Source of the DNA: UBA12481 sp942493265
Lineage (GTDB): Bacteria > Bacteroidota > Bacteroidia > Bacteroidales > UBA12481
Length of the DNA stretch: 64,000 nucleotides
Direction: 5' to 3'
Assembly: GCA_942493265.1 (NCBI GenBank)
Contig: OW818688.1
Span: 5,270,001-5,334,000 of the forward strand
The position numbers were made by a program, and so were the translations under genes. The number at the start of each line of letters is the position of its first letter. Position 1 is the stretch's first letter. Of this stretch, positions 9,063 through 17,657 are shown one piece after another. The notes beneath the pieces were generated by a model that saw only the letters and a list, made by a program, of their open reading frames with translations, had not been told where the DNA came from and made no database searches.

Positions 9063-9566
9063 ATGAAAACAATTTCATTAAAATTGATCGGCATTACGCT
9101 TGCCTTATTAGGCACTTCATGTGGGGATCAAATTGAGGATCAGTCTGTTCTTGTGATTAAAAACAGTACATCCGAAGCTTTTGTGTTGGTACTTTACCCA
9201 AATGCCCAATATAAATATGGGGCTACATTATATCAAAATTCAGATTTTGGCGGATCCTATTGCGATATGACTCTGGAACTTGCGCCAAATGAGTCCAAGG
9301 CTATATTTATTGCGGACCAGCCTGATTTTCAGCCGCAAACTCTTGTATCAAATGTTTTTGATAGTATTCAGATCAGGCCTGTCCATCAGAATCAGGCAAC
9401 TATATGGTTTTCCCCGGAAAGTGTCGTTGGATATCCGCTGAATATATTTAAGGATAGCTCTGCTTGGAAATATGCAGATCAGAGGATTGTACTTAACATG
9501 TCATTATCAAGAAGAATCGTTGACTCTCATGAGCACACTCTTGATATCCAAAGCCTTTTATTTTGA
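9063..9566 (+). CDS. Small lipoprotein of unknown function
   Basis: 167 residues with a lipoprotein signal (ITLALLGTSC, Cys at about 20). The rest is beta-rich without a motif I can name. Base composition is more AT-rich than its neighbours and codon choice is softer (many ATT, AAT, TAT codons), which may mean a younger or less expressed gene. It follows the LruC gene by 59 bp and may share its transcript; a bidirectional terminator follows. Confidence 0.65.
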   Translation: MKTISLKLIGITLALLGTSCGDQIEDQSVLVIKNSTSEAFVLVLYPNAQYKYGATLYQNSDFGGSYCDMTLELAPNESKAIFIADQPDFQPQTLVSNVFDSIQIRPVHQNQATIWFSPESVVGYPLNIFKDSSAWKYADQRIVLNMSLSRRIVDSHEHTLDIQSLLF

Positions 9567-9606
9567 GTGTCAATCACCCAAGTTATTGTGTTACTGTTGT
9601 CAGGTA

Positions 9607-9647
9607 TAAAAAAAGAGGCTGCCCTTTTGAGACAGCCTCTTTCTTTT
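9607..9647. terminator. Bidirectional terminator between lipoprotein and gcvP
   Basis: A perfect 10-bp stem AAAGAGGCTG (9612-9621) / CAGCCTCTTT (9633-9642) flanked by A-run on the left and T-run on the right works in both directions. It serves the plus gene ending at 9566 and the minus gene gcvP ending at 9662. Confidence 0.85.
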
Positions 9648-9661
9648 TATCATTCAGATTC

Positions 9662-12529
9662 TTAATCCTCGTATTCTTCCAGTCCCTTGCAGGAGCATAT
9701 CAGGTTCCGGTCGCCATAGGCATTATCAATTTTGCCAACATAAGGCCAGAATTTGTTTTCTGCGATCCAGGGCAGTGGAAAAGCAGCCTTGAGCCGGCCA
9801 TATGGGTGACTCCAGGTGTCGTCGCCAATATGTACAGCCGTATGAGGTGCATTTTTGAGAACATTATTCTCAGCATGGGTAATTCCCATCTCCACATCAC
9901 TGATCTCAAAAAGGATGGATATCAGCGATTCTGCAAAACGGTCAAGCTCCTGTTTGGATTCGCTCTCGGTAGGTTCGATCATCAGGGTTTCATGAACCGG
10001 GAAAGAGAGCGTTGGTGCATGGAAACCGTAATCCATCAAACGGCGGGCGATATCGCCGGTTTCAATGCCCGTTTGTGCCTTGAAATTCCTGCAGTCTAAA
10101 ATACACTCATGAGCAACACGTCCGTTTGCTCCGGTATAAAGGACCTCATAATGCCCTTTCAGACAGGCCACCAGATAGTTGGCATTCAGGATGGCCATTT
10201 CAGTGGCTGCCTTTAATCCTTCACCACCCAGCATCTGAACATAAGCATGTGAGATAGTCAGTACCAGCGCACTTCCATAGGGAGCAGCCGAAACAACGCC
10301 TCCTTTTTCACCACCCACTTTAATAACGGGATGTGAGGGAAGGAATTCCACGAGATGTTGTGCAACACCGATCGGACCCACTCCGGGGCCTCCTCCTCCA
10401 TGAGGTATAGCAAAAGTTTTATGCAGGTTAAGGTGACAAACATCAGCACCGATCAGTGCCGGCTTGGTCAGTCCTACCTGTGCATTCATATTGGCACCGT
10501 CCATATAAACCAGTCCGCCATGCGAATGGATAATATCGGCCATGGTTTTAATTTCGGTTTCGAAAACCCCATGGGTAGATGGGTAGGTGATCATGAAAGC
10601 GGAAAGGTTTGCAGAATGCTCCTCAGCCTTTAATTTCAGATCCTCAATATCAACGTTACCGTTTTCATCACACTTAACAACCACTACTTTGCTTCCTGCC
10701 ATTACAGCGCTTGCCGGATTGGTACCGTGTGCCGAAGCGGGTATCAGAACAATATTCCGATGGCTTTCACCACGATTCCGGTGATAACCTTCAATCACCA
10801 TCAACCCGGCATATTCGCCTGAAGCGCCGGAGTTTGGCTGGAATGAGATCGCCGGAAAACCGGTCACCTCCATCAATGCTTGTTCCAGTTCATGGATCAG
10901 CTGAGTATAACCTTCAGCCTGGTCCACCGGAACAAACGGGTGAATGGCGCCAAACTCATCCCACGAAAGGGCAAACATCGAATTGGCGGGATTCAGCTTC
11001 ATGGTACAGGACCCCAGAGGGATCATGGAATGAGTGAGAGAGATATCGCGGCGTTCCAGTTTTTTGATATATCGCATCATCTCCGTTTCCGACTGGTATT
11101 TATTGAAGCATGATTCAGTCAGAAATTCGCTTGTGCGCGCAAATGCGGGATCAAATCCGGCTGATTCAACCAGGTCCGAAATCAGGTTGGCTTTTTTTCC
11201 GGCAGCTTCAGCAAAGAGTTGCAGAATTAAGTTGACTTCGGCGATATCGGTTAATTCATCCGTTGATAAACCGACGGTTTCATCATCGAAATAACGGAAA
11301 TTGAAATGGTGCTTGAGAGCTACTGCTTTGAAATGCTTCAGCGTAACCTTTTCCGGCAGAACGATCCGAAGGGTATCAAAATAGTCCTTATTCTCCTGAA
11401 CATAACCGTATTGCTGCAGCTCCAGCTCCAGCGTATGCGCGGCACGGTGTATTTTTCCTGCGATTTCGAGCAGTCCGTCCGGACCATGATAAACGGCGTA
11501 CATGCCGGCGATAGTTGCCAGCAGTGCCTGCGCGGTACAGATGTTTGAAGTTGCTTTTTCACGCTTGATATGCTGTTCACGGGTTTGAAGCGCCATCCTG
11601 AGTGCCTTATTGCCGTGCATATCCTGAGAAACACCAATAATTCTACCCGGAATACTTCTTTTTAATTCTTCGCGTGCGGCAAAATAGGCAGCATGCGGAC
11701 CGCCAAAGCCCATCGGCACCCCAAAACGCTGGGTGGTGCCAACCACGATATCGGCACCCCATTCGCCCGGAGGTGTCAGCAATACCAGTGAAAATAAATC
11801 ACTTACAGCAGTATACAGTCCGCCAAGCTCATGCATACGCTCGACAGTCTTTTTATAAATCAGCGTTTTGCCATCCCCTGCAGGGTATTGCACGATGATA
11901 CCAAAAACCTGATCAGAAATGGGGGTTCTCACAATTTTACAAACTTCCACAACGATCCCCAGCGGTAAGGCCCGGGTTTTGATCACTGCAAGTGTTTGCG
12001 GGAAAATATTTTCATCGACCAATAAAATATTGGCATCGCGCTTTGTCAGATCCCTTGATCTTGCGTTGAACATCAGGATCATGGCTTCGGCTGCTGCGGT
12101 GGCTTCATCGAGCAGCGAAGCATTAGCCAGCGGCATGGCGGTGAGCTCCATTATTAGTGTCTGGAAATTCAGCAAAGCTTCGAGCCTGCCCTGTGAAATC
12201 TCGGCCTGATAAGGGGTATAGGAGGTATACCAGGAGGCATTCTCCAGAATATTGCGTTTGATAACGGCAGGCATTACGGTTCCGTAATAACCCATTCCGA
12301 TCAGGGTGCGGTATTGCTTGTTCTTTATTCCGATTTGCTTAATCTTTTTGGCATACTCCTGTTCAGTCAGCCCTGCCGGAAGATTCAACGGTTCTTTCAT
12401 ACGTATCTGGGCAGGGATGACGGAGGAGATGAACTCTTCCATGGTGGCTGCTCCCACTTTCTCCAGCATTTCCTGAATTTCGTCGGGCCTGGGTCCGATG
12501 TGCCTGTAAATGAATTGATCAGTGATCAT
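9662..12529 (-). CDS. gcvP: Glycine dehydrogenase (decarboxylating), P protein
   Basis: PLP enzyme of the glycine cleavage system that decarboxylates glycine and loads the aminomethyl group on the H protein. The 955-residue length is the fused (homodimeric) form. The PLP lysine lies in HLNLHKTFAIPHGGGGPG in the C-terminal half, with MIPLGSCTMKLN and SFQPNSGASGEYAGL as further P-protein signatures; the N-terminal part begins RHIGPRPDEIQEMLE. gcvT and gcvH are not in the window, so the system is split across the genome. No glycine riboswitch-like structure was recognised in the roughly 100 bp upstream. Confidence 0.96.
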   Translation of the reverse strand: MITDQFIYRHIGPRPDEIQEMLEKVGAATMEEFISSVIPAQIRMKEPLNLPAGLTEQEYAKKIKQIGIKNKQYRTLIGMGYYGTVMPAVIKRNILENASWYTSYTPYQAEISQGRLEALLNFQTLIMELTAMPLANASLLDEATAAAEAMILMFNARSRDLTKRDANILLVDENIFPQTLAVIKTRALPLGIVVEVCKIVRTPISDQVFGIIVQYPAGDGKTLIYKKTVERMHELGGLYTAVSDLFSLVLLTPPGEWGADIVVGTTQRFGVPMGFGGPHAAYFAAREELKRSIPGRIIGVSQDMHGNKALRMALQTREQHIKREKATSNICTAQALLATIAGMYAVYHGPDGLLEIAGKIHRAAHTLELELQQYGYVQENKDYFDTLRIVLPEKVTLKHFKAVALKHHFNFRYFDDETVGLSTDELTDIAEVNLILQLFAEAAGKKANLISDLVESAGFDPAFARTSEFLTESCFNKYQSETEMMRYIKKLERRDISLTHSMIPLGSCTMKLNPANSMFALSWDEFGAIHPFVPVDQAEGYTQLIHELEQALMEVTGFPAISFQPNSGASGEYAGLMVIEGYHRNRGESHRNIVLIPASAHGTNPASAVMAGSKVVVVKCDENGNVDIEDLKLKAEEHSANLSAFMITYPSTHGVFETEIKTMADIIHSHGGLVYMDGANMNAQVGLTKPALIGADVCHLNLHKTFAIPHGGGGPGVGPIGVAQHLVEFLPSHPVIKVGGEKGGVVSAAPYGSALVLTISHAYVQMLGGEGLKAATEMAILNANYLVACLKGHYEVLYTGANGRVAHECILDCRNFKAQTGIETGDIARRLMDYGFHAPTLSFPVHETLMIEPTESESKQELDRFAESLISILFEISDVEMGITHAENNVLKNAPHTAVHIGDDTWSHPYGRLKAAFPLPWIAENKFWPYVGKIDNAYGDRNLICSCKGLEEYED

Positions 12530-12619
12530 ATTTGATAGGTTGTTGTATTACAAATAAAGTTGTTAAAAATAAGAAGAAGAATGATATAATGCAGTATTTG
12601 CCTAAATGACGGATTCAGG

Positions 12620-12631
12620 CGCGGGCCCGCG
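12620..12631. repeat. 12-bp perfect GC palindrome after the hydrolase stop
   Basis: CGCGGGCCCGCG lies immediately 3' of the hydrolase gene stop (12633). It has no T-run, so it is not a standard terminator; it may simply block 3' exonucleases or be a protein site. Confidence 0.5.
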
Positions 12632-12632
12632 T

Positions 12633-13271
12633 TTACAGGTACGGATTGGTCAATCTTTCATGAACAACCGTTGAAGCCGGACCATGACCGGGAAAGACCT
12701 TCGTTGCATCGGGCAATACCATCAGCTTCTCCTGAATGCTGCTGATGATCTGGTCATAATTTCCGCGGGGCAGATCGGTGCGGCCAATCCCTCCGGCAAA
12801 AAGTGTGTCGCCCGAAAAAAGCCACCCTTCAGATTCTTCCAAAAAGGAGACTCCTCCGGGAGAATGTCCGGGCACATGGATCACCTTAAGTTGGATGGCT
12901 CCTGCCGTGATTACATCCCGGTCATTGAGAAATCCATCCGGAGCGGGGATGTCCCCTTCAAAATCAAATCCGAAACCCCGGGCCTGGTCGCCTGCATAAT
13001 GAAGAAAGGCTTCATCCTCCTGATGTATAAGATATTGCGGATGCCAGGTATCCTTTACCCATTTCACCCCGAATACATGGTCGAAATGGCCGTGTGTATT
13101 CAGCTGATATTCCAGCCTTATGTGATTCAGGTCGATAAAATCCTTTAGCTGACTAAACTCTTTCTGATCCATGCAGGATGGATCGATCAGTATCCCGGCC
13201 CCATTGGGTTCATATAATAGATATGCATTGACCTGGAGGGGATTGAATTGAAAAACCTTAAGTTGAGGCAT
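12633..13271 (-). CDS. Metallo-beta-lactamase-fold hydrolase (glyoxalase II-like)
   Basis: 212 residues with the full zinc ligand set of the MBL fold: THGHFDHVFG (HxHxDH), the central histidine in VIHVPGHSPGGV, FSGDTLFAGGIGRTDL (Asp) and the last histidine in VFPGHGP. The GIGRTDL and PGHGP segments are shared with hydroxyacylglutathione hydrolases and persulfide dioxygenase relatives; small size and absence of the glutathione-binding C-terminal domain favour a general thioester hydrolase. The ATG follows the metzincin stop by 2 bp, so the genes are co-transcribed, although the functional link is not obvious. Confidence 0.85.
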   Translation of the reverse strand: MPQLKVFQFNPLQVNAYLLYEPNGAGILIDPSCMDQKEFSQLKDFIDLNHIRLEYQLNTHGHFDHVFGVKWVKDTWHPQYLIHQEDEAFLHYAGDQARGFGFDFEGDIPAPDGFLNDRDVITAGAIQLKVIHVPGHSPGGVSFLEESEGWLFSGDTLFAGGIGRTDLPRGNYDQIISSIQEKLMVLPDATKVFPGHGPASTVVHERLTNPYL

Positions 13272-13273
13272 TC

Positions 13274-16096
13274 CTATCTTTGTGTAGTTTTAATAAATTT
13301 CGCGCTGCCAAGGTATTGATTCCCTGAAAATAATTCAATGATATAAGCCCCGGCAGGCAGCGATGAAACCGTAAGTCTCTGATTTTCCCAGGATTCAATC
13401 CGTATCGGCTTTGACCAGCGTCCATCTGCAGAAATCAGATAGCCATCCCACGGGGGATTAAAAGAGTAACCAGGCATTGGCTGAACGATCAAATAATCAA
13501 AGGAAGGGTTTGGATATACCTGAAAGGCAGGAGGGCCGGAAGATTCCTGAGGCTGTTTAGCAAAGCGGAAAGCCGACAAATCCGACAGTTCAAAAGCAGC
13601 TGAACCCGGATGTAATGCCGGAATATATTCACCCCCGGCCACTGGCTTAAATTGACTCCATTTGTCGAGATTTTCCCGGGCAAGCAGGGTACCCAGTCCG
13701 ATAAGCAAACTATCAGCCTTTACAAACCGGCCGGAAATTGAACCCAGGGCTTCCCGAAGCCAGGTTTGATTTTCAGCATCAAATTTCCCCCAAAATGAGA
13801 CCAGTTTTGCTGATCTCAGCGCAGCAGGCAACCTCGATACCTGGCTAAGTGACTGATAAACATTTGAATTCTGAATCCAATCGCCGGCTTCCTCCAGGTC
13901 TTTTATCTCCTTCAGATATTCCTTGAGAACACCAAATCCCTGATTGCCTGATATCATAAATCCGGGATCCTCAATTCCCGGATAATTCATGAACCAGTAT
14001 AATCCATGGTCCGGAGTTCCTGCGGCTTCAGTATCCCATCCGTTAAATGCCACCATGGGCAACTGTTCTGAATACCAGGCAAAACCACCGGGATTCCATC
14101 GTAAAGCAGAAGTTGAGTAATCCTGGCGGACGGCTGACGGCTTACCATAAGCTGATCCGAAAACCGAATCCGTTACAATGGTCAGATGCAGGTCTACGGT
14201 ATCAAACCGGTTAAAACGGAACTGCGGTCCAAGCCTCAGTGATTCTTCATTTTGCTCACTTGCGGCCCATTGGAACAGAACAGAATCAATATCGGGCATT
14301 CCATCCATGAATATGGCAGCCGGAAGGTTCGAGAAATGGTTATTAAACACCGGGGCATTTTCAGGTGACGGATGGCTTAGCACGATGCCGGCCATTTTCC
14401 CTCCCCCGTAAACCGACTCAAAAAGATTCCTGCTCAAGGCAAACCGTTTGGGACTGCCGAGGTTAACACCAATCGAACATCCGCTGTTAAAACGCTGAAG
14501 AACAAAACGGTTGTTTTCAATCCACTGAACACCGGCAAATTGTGTTTTAACCCCAAACCGGTTGTGTGTAAACAGGTTATCAGTGATATCAATCTTTGCA
14601 TCAGCATCAGAGGAATACAAATCCATACCTATCGTCAGGTTGAGAAACTCCGATTGCGTAACCTCTACCGATGCCCCGTCTGCATAAATTCCGGTCCCCA
14701 TCCAGTCAGCATCAAACACATAGGTGCCCGGCTCATTGATAAAATCAACGCCTGTAACCATTATATATGGGATGCCATTCGAACGGATGAAAAAAGCAGG
14801 AGTGATGCCTTCCTCATAGTGGTTCAGCTTGCTGGTTATACTAAATCGGCTGTTTTTTATCAGGATGGAATCGGCGGATCCCGGAAGAAATACAAGCGAT
14901 TCCTCACAATTCCTGAATACTGAATTTTCAAATACGGTTGTTGTCAATCCGGCAGCCAATAAGCCGGTAAGGGCATTTTCGACCATTCCTTCATGATAAA
15001 CCACAATTCGGGCAGGTGGGCCGGTTGATTCTTCAACCCGGATACCCAGCCACAGGTCTCCGCACAGGTTTCCGATTGCGCCTCCGTCGATTTCAAGGGA
15101 TGCGCCGGCTTCAACGGTAATTTTTGTGTCACCGGGCATAGATAAATATCCGGTGACTTTCAGCACTCCTCCACCCCTGATCACCAAATCCCGGTGAGCA
15201 TAAACGGTATCCGCAATCAACAGGGTATCACCACCCTCCACATCCAGTGCAAAACCAGGCACACGATAGCAGCTGTCGTTGATAACCACCTCCGAAATAT
15301 TGCCATTTCCACCGTTCAGGTAATAATGAACCAGATTAAGCTGGCATTCCGAAAGTGCATAACCGTATGAAGGCCAGTAATCCATGATATTGTTTGAGGT
15401 GCCTTCAACCGGACAGCCATTATCCTCGCAGCCGTCACACTGATCACCGGCCGGACCGCCGGTGAAATTATGGCTCAGTCCGAGACAATGGCCCAGCTCA
15501 TGAATCAGGTTACGCCCGCATTCATCAATGGCGATGGGAAATGGTTGCTGCAGATAGTTTTCATAATATCCGCGGACAGCGATATACCCGCGGTCGCCTA
15601 TATTTCGGGAGTGCCCGCCAATGACCGGGTTATTGGCCCCTATAAAAACCGGAAGAGTCTGATATTTTTCCTGATAATCAAGCAGTGTGTCGCCATCGAC
15701 ATATTGGTCGCGCATGTACGGGGCATCGATTTCAACGGAGCAATCCCAGGCTTTTGAATCGCGGTGAAAATAAATGGTATCCAAACGAATGCGCACCCGG
15801 GTGTCGGCAATAAATGGTGAAGGAACAACCGGACTTAATGTATCCAGATTGGCCAGACGGTTGTTTGCCCATTCAACCAAATGGTTCAGGTAATCTACAT
15901 CCTCCGTGATTGCGCTGTTAAAATTTCCATATCCGGCATCATCCTGAAAAACATGAAAAGCAATTCTAAGAGTCCTCACCGGCAACAGCACAGTATCCTG
16001 ATTTTGGGACTGCACGTGCTGACAAAACAAAATCAGGACCAGCACGAAAATCCATGCTGAAAATGAAATGGTTGCTGGTCTGTGGGTTTCGGCCAT
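13274..16096 (-). CDS. Secreted metzincin protease with beta-helix and T9SS sorting domain
   Basis: 940 residues. An N-terminal hydrophobic signal (about 10-30) is followed by a catalytic domain with the zinc motif HELGHCLGLSH (199-209) and a Met-turn NIMDYW about 30 residues later, preceded by a short cysteine-rich insert (CDGCEDNGC). This is the M43 (pappalysin-like) type of metzincin. Residues about 290-600 read like right-handed parallel beta-helix coils (repeated ...I..N.F......G motifs), and the end VYPNPSFDYLIVQ ... GAYIIELFSGNQ is a T9SS type A sorting domain. It is expected to be exported and attached to the cell surface or released. It sits between pcm and an MBL-fold hydrolase with gaps of 6 and 2 bp. 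Confidence 0.85.
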   Translation of the reverse strand: MAETHRPATISFSAWIFVLVLILFCQHVQSQNQDTVLLPVRTLRIAFHVFQDDAGYGNFNSAITEDVDYLNHLVEWANNRLANLDTLSPVVPSPFIADTRVRIRLDTIYFHRDSKAWDCSVEIDAPYMRDQYVDGDTLLDYQEKYQTLPVFIGANNPVIGGHSRNIGDRGYIAVRGYYENYLQQPFPIAIDECGRNLIHELGHCLGLSHNFTGGPAGDQCDGCEDNGCPVEGTSNNIMDYWPSYGYALSECQLNLVHYYLNGGNGNISEVVINDSCYRVPGFALDVEGGDTLLIADTVYAHRDLVIRGGGVLKVTGYLSMPGDTKITVEAGASLEIDGGAIGNLCGDLWLGIRVEESTGPPARIVVYHEGMVENALTGLLAAGLTTTVFENSVFRNCEESLVFLPGSADSILIKNSRFSITSKLNHYEEGITPAFFIRSNGIPYIMVTGVDFINEPGTYVFDADWMGTGIYADGASVEVTQSEFLNLTIGMDLYSSDADAKIDITDNLFTHNRFGVKTQFAGVQWIENNRFVLQRFNSGCSIGVNLGSPKRFALSRNLFESVYGGGKMAGIVLSHPSPENAPVFNNHFSNLPAAIFMDGMPDIDSVLFQWAASEQNEESLRLGPQFRFNRFDTVDLHLTIVTDSVFGSAYGKPSAVRQDYSTSALRWNPGGFAWYSEQLPMVAFNGWDTEAAGTPDHGLYWFMNYPGIEDPGFMISGNQGFGVLKEYLKEIKDLEEAGDWIQNSNVYQSLSQVSRLPAALRSAKLVSFWGKFDAENQTWLREALGSISGRFVKADSLLIGLGTLLARENLDKWSQFKPVAGGEYIPALHPGSAAFELSDLSAFRFAKQPQESSGPPAFQVYPNPSFDYLIVQPMPGYSFNPPWDGYLISADGRWSKPIRIESWENQRLTVSSLPAGAYIIELFSGNQYLGSAKFIKTTQR

Positions 16097-16102
16097 TTTT
16101 CA

Positions 16103-16747
16103 TTATTCCAATCCGTCCTTCATCGGGACAAAGGAAAAATTCCCATGAGTTGACAAGGTGTAGGTATCGGCACCTGTGCGCACACATTTGGTCATCACCT
16201 GGCTGTCGTGCGGTCCGATCGGGGCAACGAGGATTCCCCCAACCACAAGCTGTTGTTTCAGCACCTCCGGAATAGCCGGGGCGGCTGCTGTAATCAGAAT
16301 CCTGTCGAAAGGAGCAAAAGCGGGAAGTCCCTGATACCCGTCACCCAGGAAAAACTTTATCTGGTATCCGAGTTCCCGGTGAATCACCTGAGCCTGCTGG
16401 TATAATTTCCGGATTCTTTCGATGGTAAAAACGCGCACACCCATTTCAGCAAGGATGGCAGCCTGGTAACCCGAGCCGGTACCCACCTCGAGAACCTTTT
16501 GATAACCCTGTAATTCAAGAAGTTCCGTTTGAAATGCCACCGTGTATGGCTGGGAAATGGTTTGTCCCGATGAAATAGGAAAAGCCTGATCCTGATAGGC
16601 GAATTTCAGAAAGGTAGAATCCATGAAAGCATGCCGGGGGATTTTAAGCATGGCGTCGATAATCCTCTGGTCATGAATACCTTTACTTTTCACCTGCTCC
16701 ACCAGTTTCCTTCGCAAACCCTGATGCATAAAGCTATCTTCGATCAT
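16103..16747 (-). CDS. pcm: Protein-L-isoaspartate O-methyltransferase
   Basis: Repairs isoaspartyl residues in damaged proteins by SAM-dependent methylation. The motif I region VLEVGTGSGYQAAIL, the preceding SSGQTISQPYTVAFQTE and the following GDGYQGLPAFAPFDRILIT are diagnostic. The ATG at 16747 gives 214 residues, the normal size; an upstream extension of the frame to 16861 runs back across the divergent lipoprotein start and lacks family similarity. It is the first gene of a tight three-gene run with the metzincin and the MBL hydrolase. Confidence 0.92.
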   Translation of the reverse strand: MIEDSFMHQGLRRKLVEQVKSKGIHDQRIIDAMLKIPRHAFMDSTFLKFAYQDQAFPISSGQTISQPYTVAFQTELLELQGYQKVLEVGTGSGYQAAILAEMGVRVFTIERIRKLYQQAQVIHRELGYQIKFFLGDGYQGLPAFAPFDRILITAAAPAIPEVLKQQLVVGGILVAPIGPHDSQVMTKCVRTGADTYTLSTHGNFSFVPMKDGLE

Positions 16748-16758
16748 TACAATTCTGT

Positions 16759-16766
16759 TAACTTTG
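16759..16766 (+). promoter_or_regulatory. -7 promoter box (TAACTTTG)
   Basis: TAACTTTG fits TAnnTTTG, 24 bp before the lipoprotein ATG at 16791 and between the divergent pcm and lipoprotein genes. It likely drives 16791-19072 and perhaps elbB. Confidence 0.5.
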
Positions 16767-16790
16767 TGACTTGTATCAAAAAACACAAAT

Positions 16791-17657
16791 ATGATTAAAA
16801 CATGGATGATTTTACCGGTGATTACCCTTGCCGGCATCTTTCTTTCCTGTAATATTATCAATCCTGCCGAAGATAAACCAGCCTATATCAAGGTTGACAC
16901 CATCCTCGTCAAAGTTACCAATTTCGATCAGGGATCTGCAAGTCATAAAATGACCTGCGTGAAGTTGAATGTGGCCGGAACCACTCTCGGTTTTTTCGAA
17001 TTGCCTACCATGACTCCCTGCCTGACTACCGGTGAGCAAAGCCTTTATCTTGAGCCGGCATTTGAGCTCAACGGTATCGCAGGTTCACGTGAAGTGTACC
17101 CTTTCTTTAAGCCCTATATTGGTACAGGGAAAATAGATTTTATACCAGGTGAAGTGATAACAATAACACCTACAACGACTTACAAGCCAGAATGCAAATT
17201 CCCCTGGATTGAAGATTTTGAAGATGCCGGTGTATCGTTCCTTTATGCAACCTACAGCGACACCGTTTTCGAGAACCAAACTGCCAATGTTCGCGAAGGA
17301 AGGTATTCCGGTGCAATCTATCTGGACTCGAAAAACAGATATTTCGAAGCATACAGCGGAACTGATCTGGAACTTCCCACCACCGGGCTGAAGGTTTTAC
17401 TTGAGTTTGATTACCAGAGCACTACCCTGATGGAATTCGGAATCTACCTGATGGAGGATGGAGCTGCGGTATGGTCCAGCTTACTGTTTATCAGACCAAT
17501 CGACCATTGGAACCGGATCTATATTGATCTTCATACCACGCTGGATGATAACCCGACTGCCGAATTTTTCCGGCCCGGATTAAGGGCGGCCTGGGATTCC
17601 ACCGGAGTGGCAAAACAGACGATTCTCATGGACAACCTTAAAGTGATCCATTTTTAA
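16791..17657 (+). CDS. Lipoprotein linked to a glycosyl-phosphotransferase
   Basis: 288 residues with lipobox IFLSC (Cys at 20). The rest is beta-rich; residues 145-285 have a WIEDFEDAG... start and ...TILMDNLKVIHF end, the pattern of a jelly-roll/concanavalin-like domain often used for glycan binding. No catalytic motif. Its stop codon overlaps the ATG of the sugar transferase (ATGA type overlap at 17657), so the two are almost certainly translated together. This suggests a role in the same surface glycan path, but that is inference. Confidence 0.7.
   Translation: MIKTWMILPVITLAGIFLSCNIINPAEDKPAYIKVDTILVKVTNFDQGSASHKMTCVKLNVAGTTLGFFELPTMTPCLTTGEQSLYLEPAFELNGIAGSREVYPFFKPYIGTGKIDFIPGEVITITPTTTYKPECKFPWIEDFEDAGVSFLYATYSDTVFENQTANVREGRYSGAIYLDSKNRYFEAYSGTDLELPTTGLKVLLEFDYQSTTLMEFGIYLMEDGAAVWSSLLFIRPIDHWNRIYIDLHTTLDDNPTAEFFRPGLRAAWDSTGVAKQTILMDNLKVIHF

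Noticed and set aside
12530..12632. Glycine riboswitch upstream of gcvP
   Set aside because: The gap is about 100 bp, AT-rich, with no paired aptamer-like helices or conserved cores.
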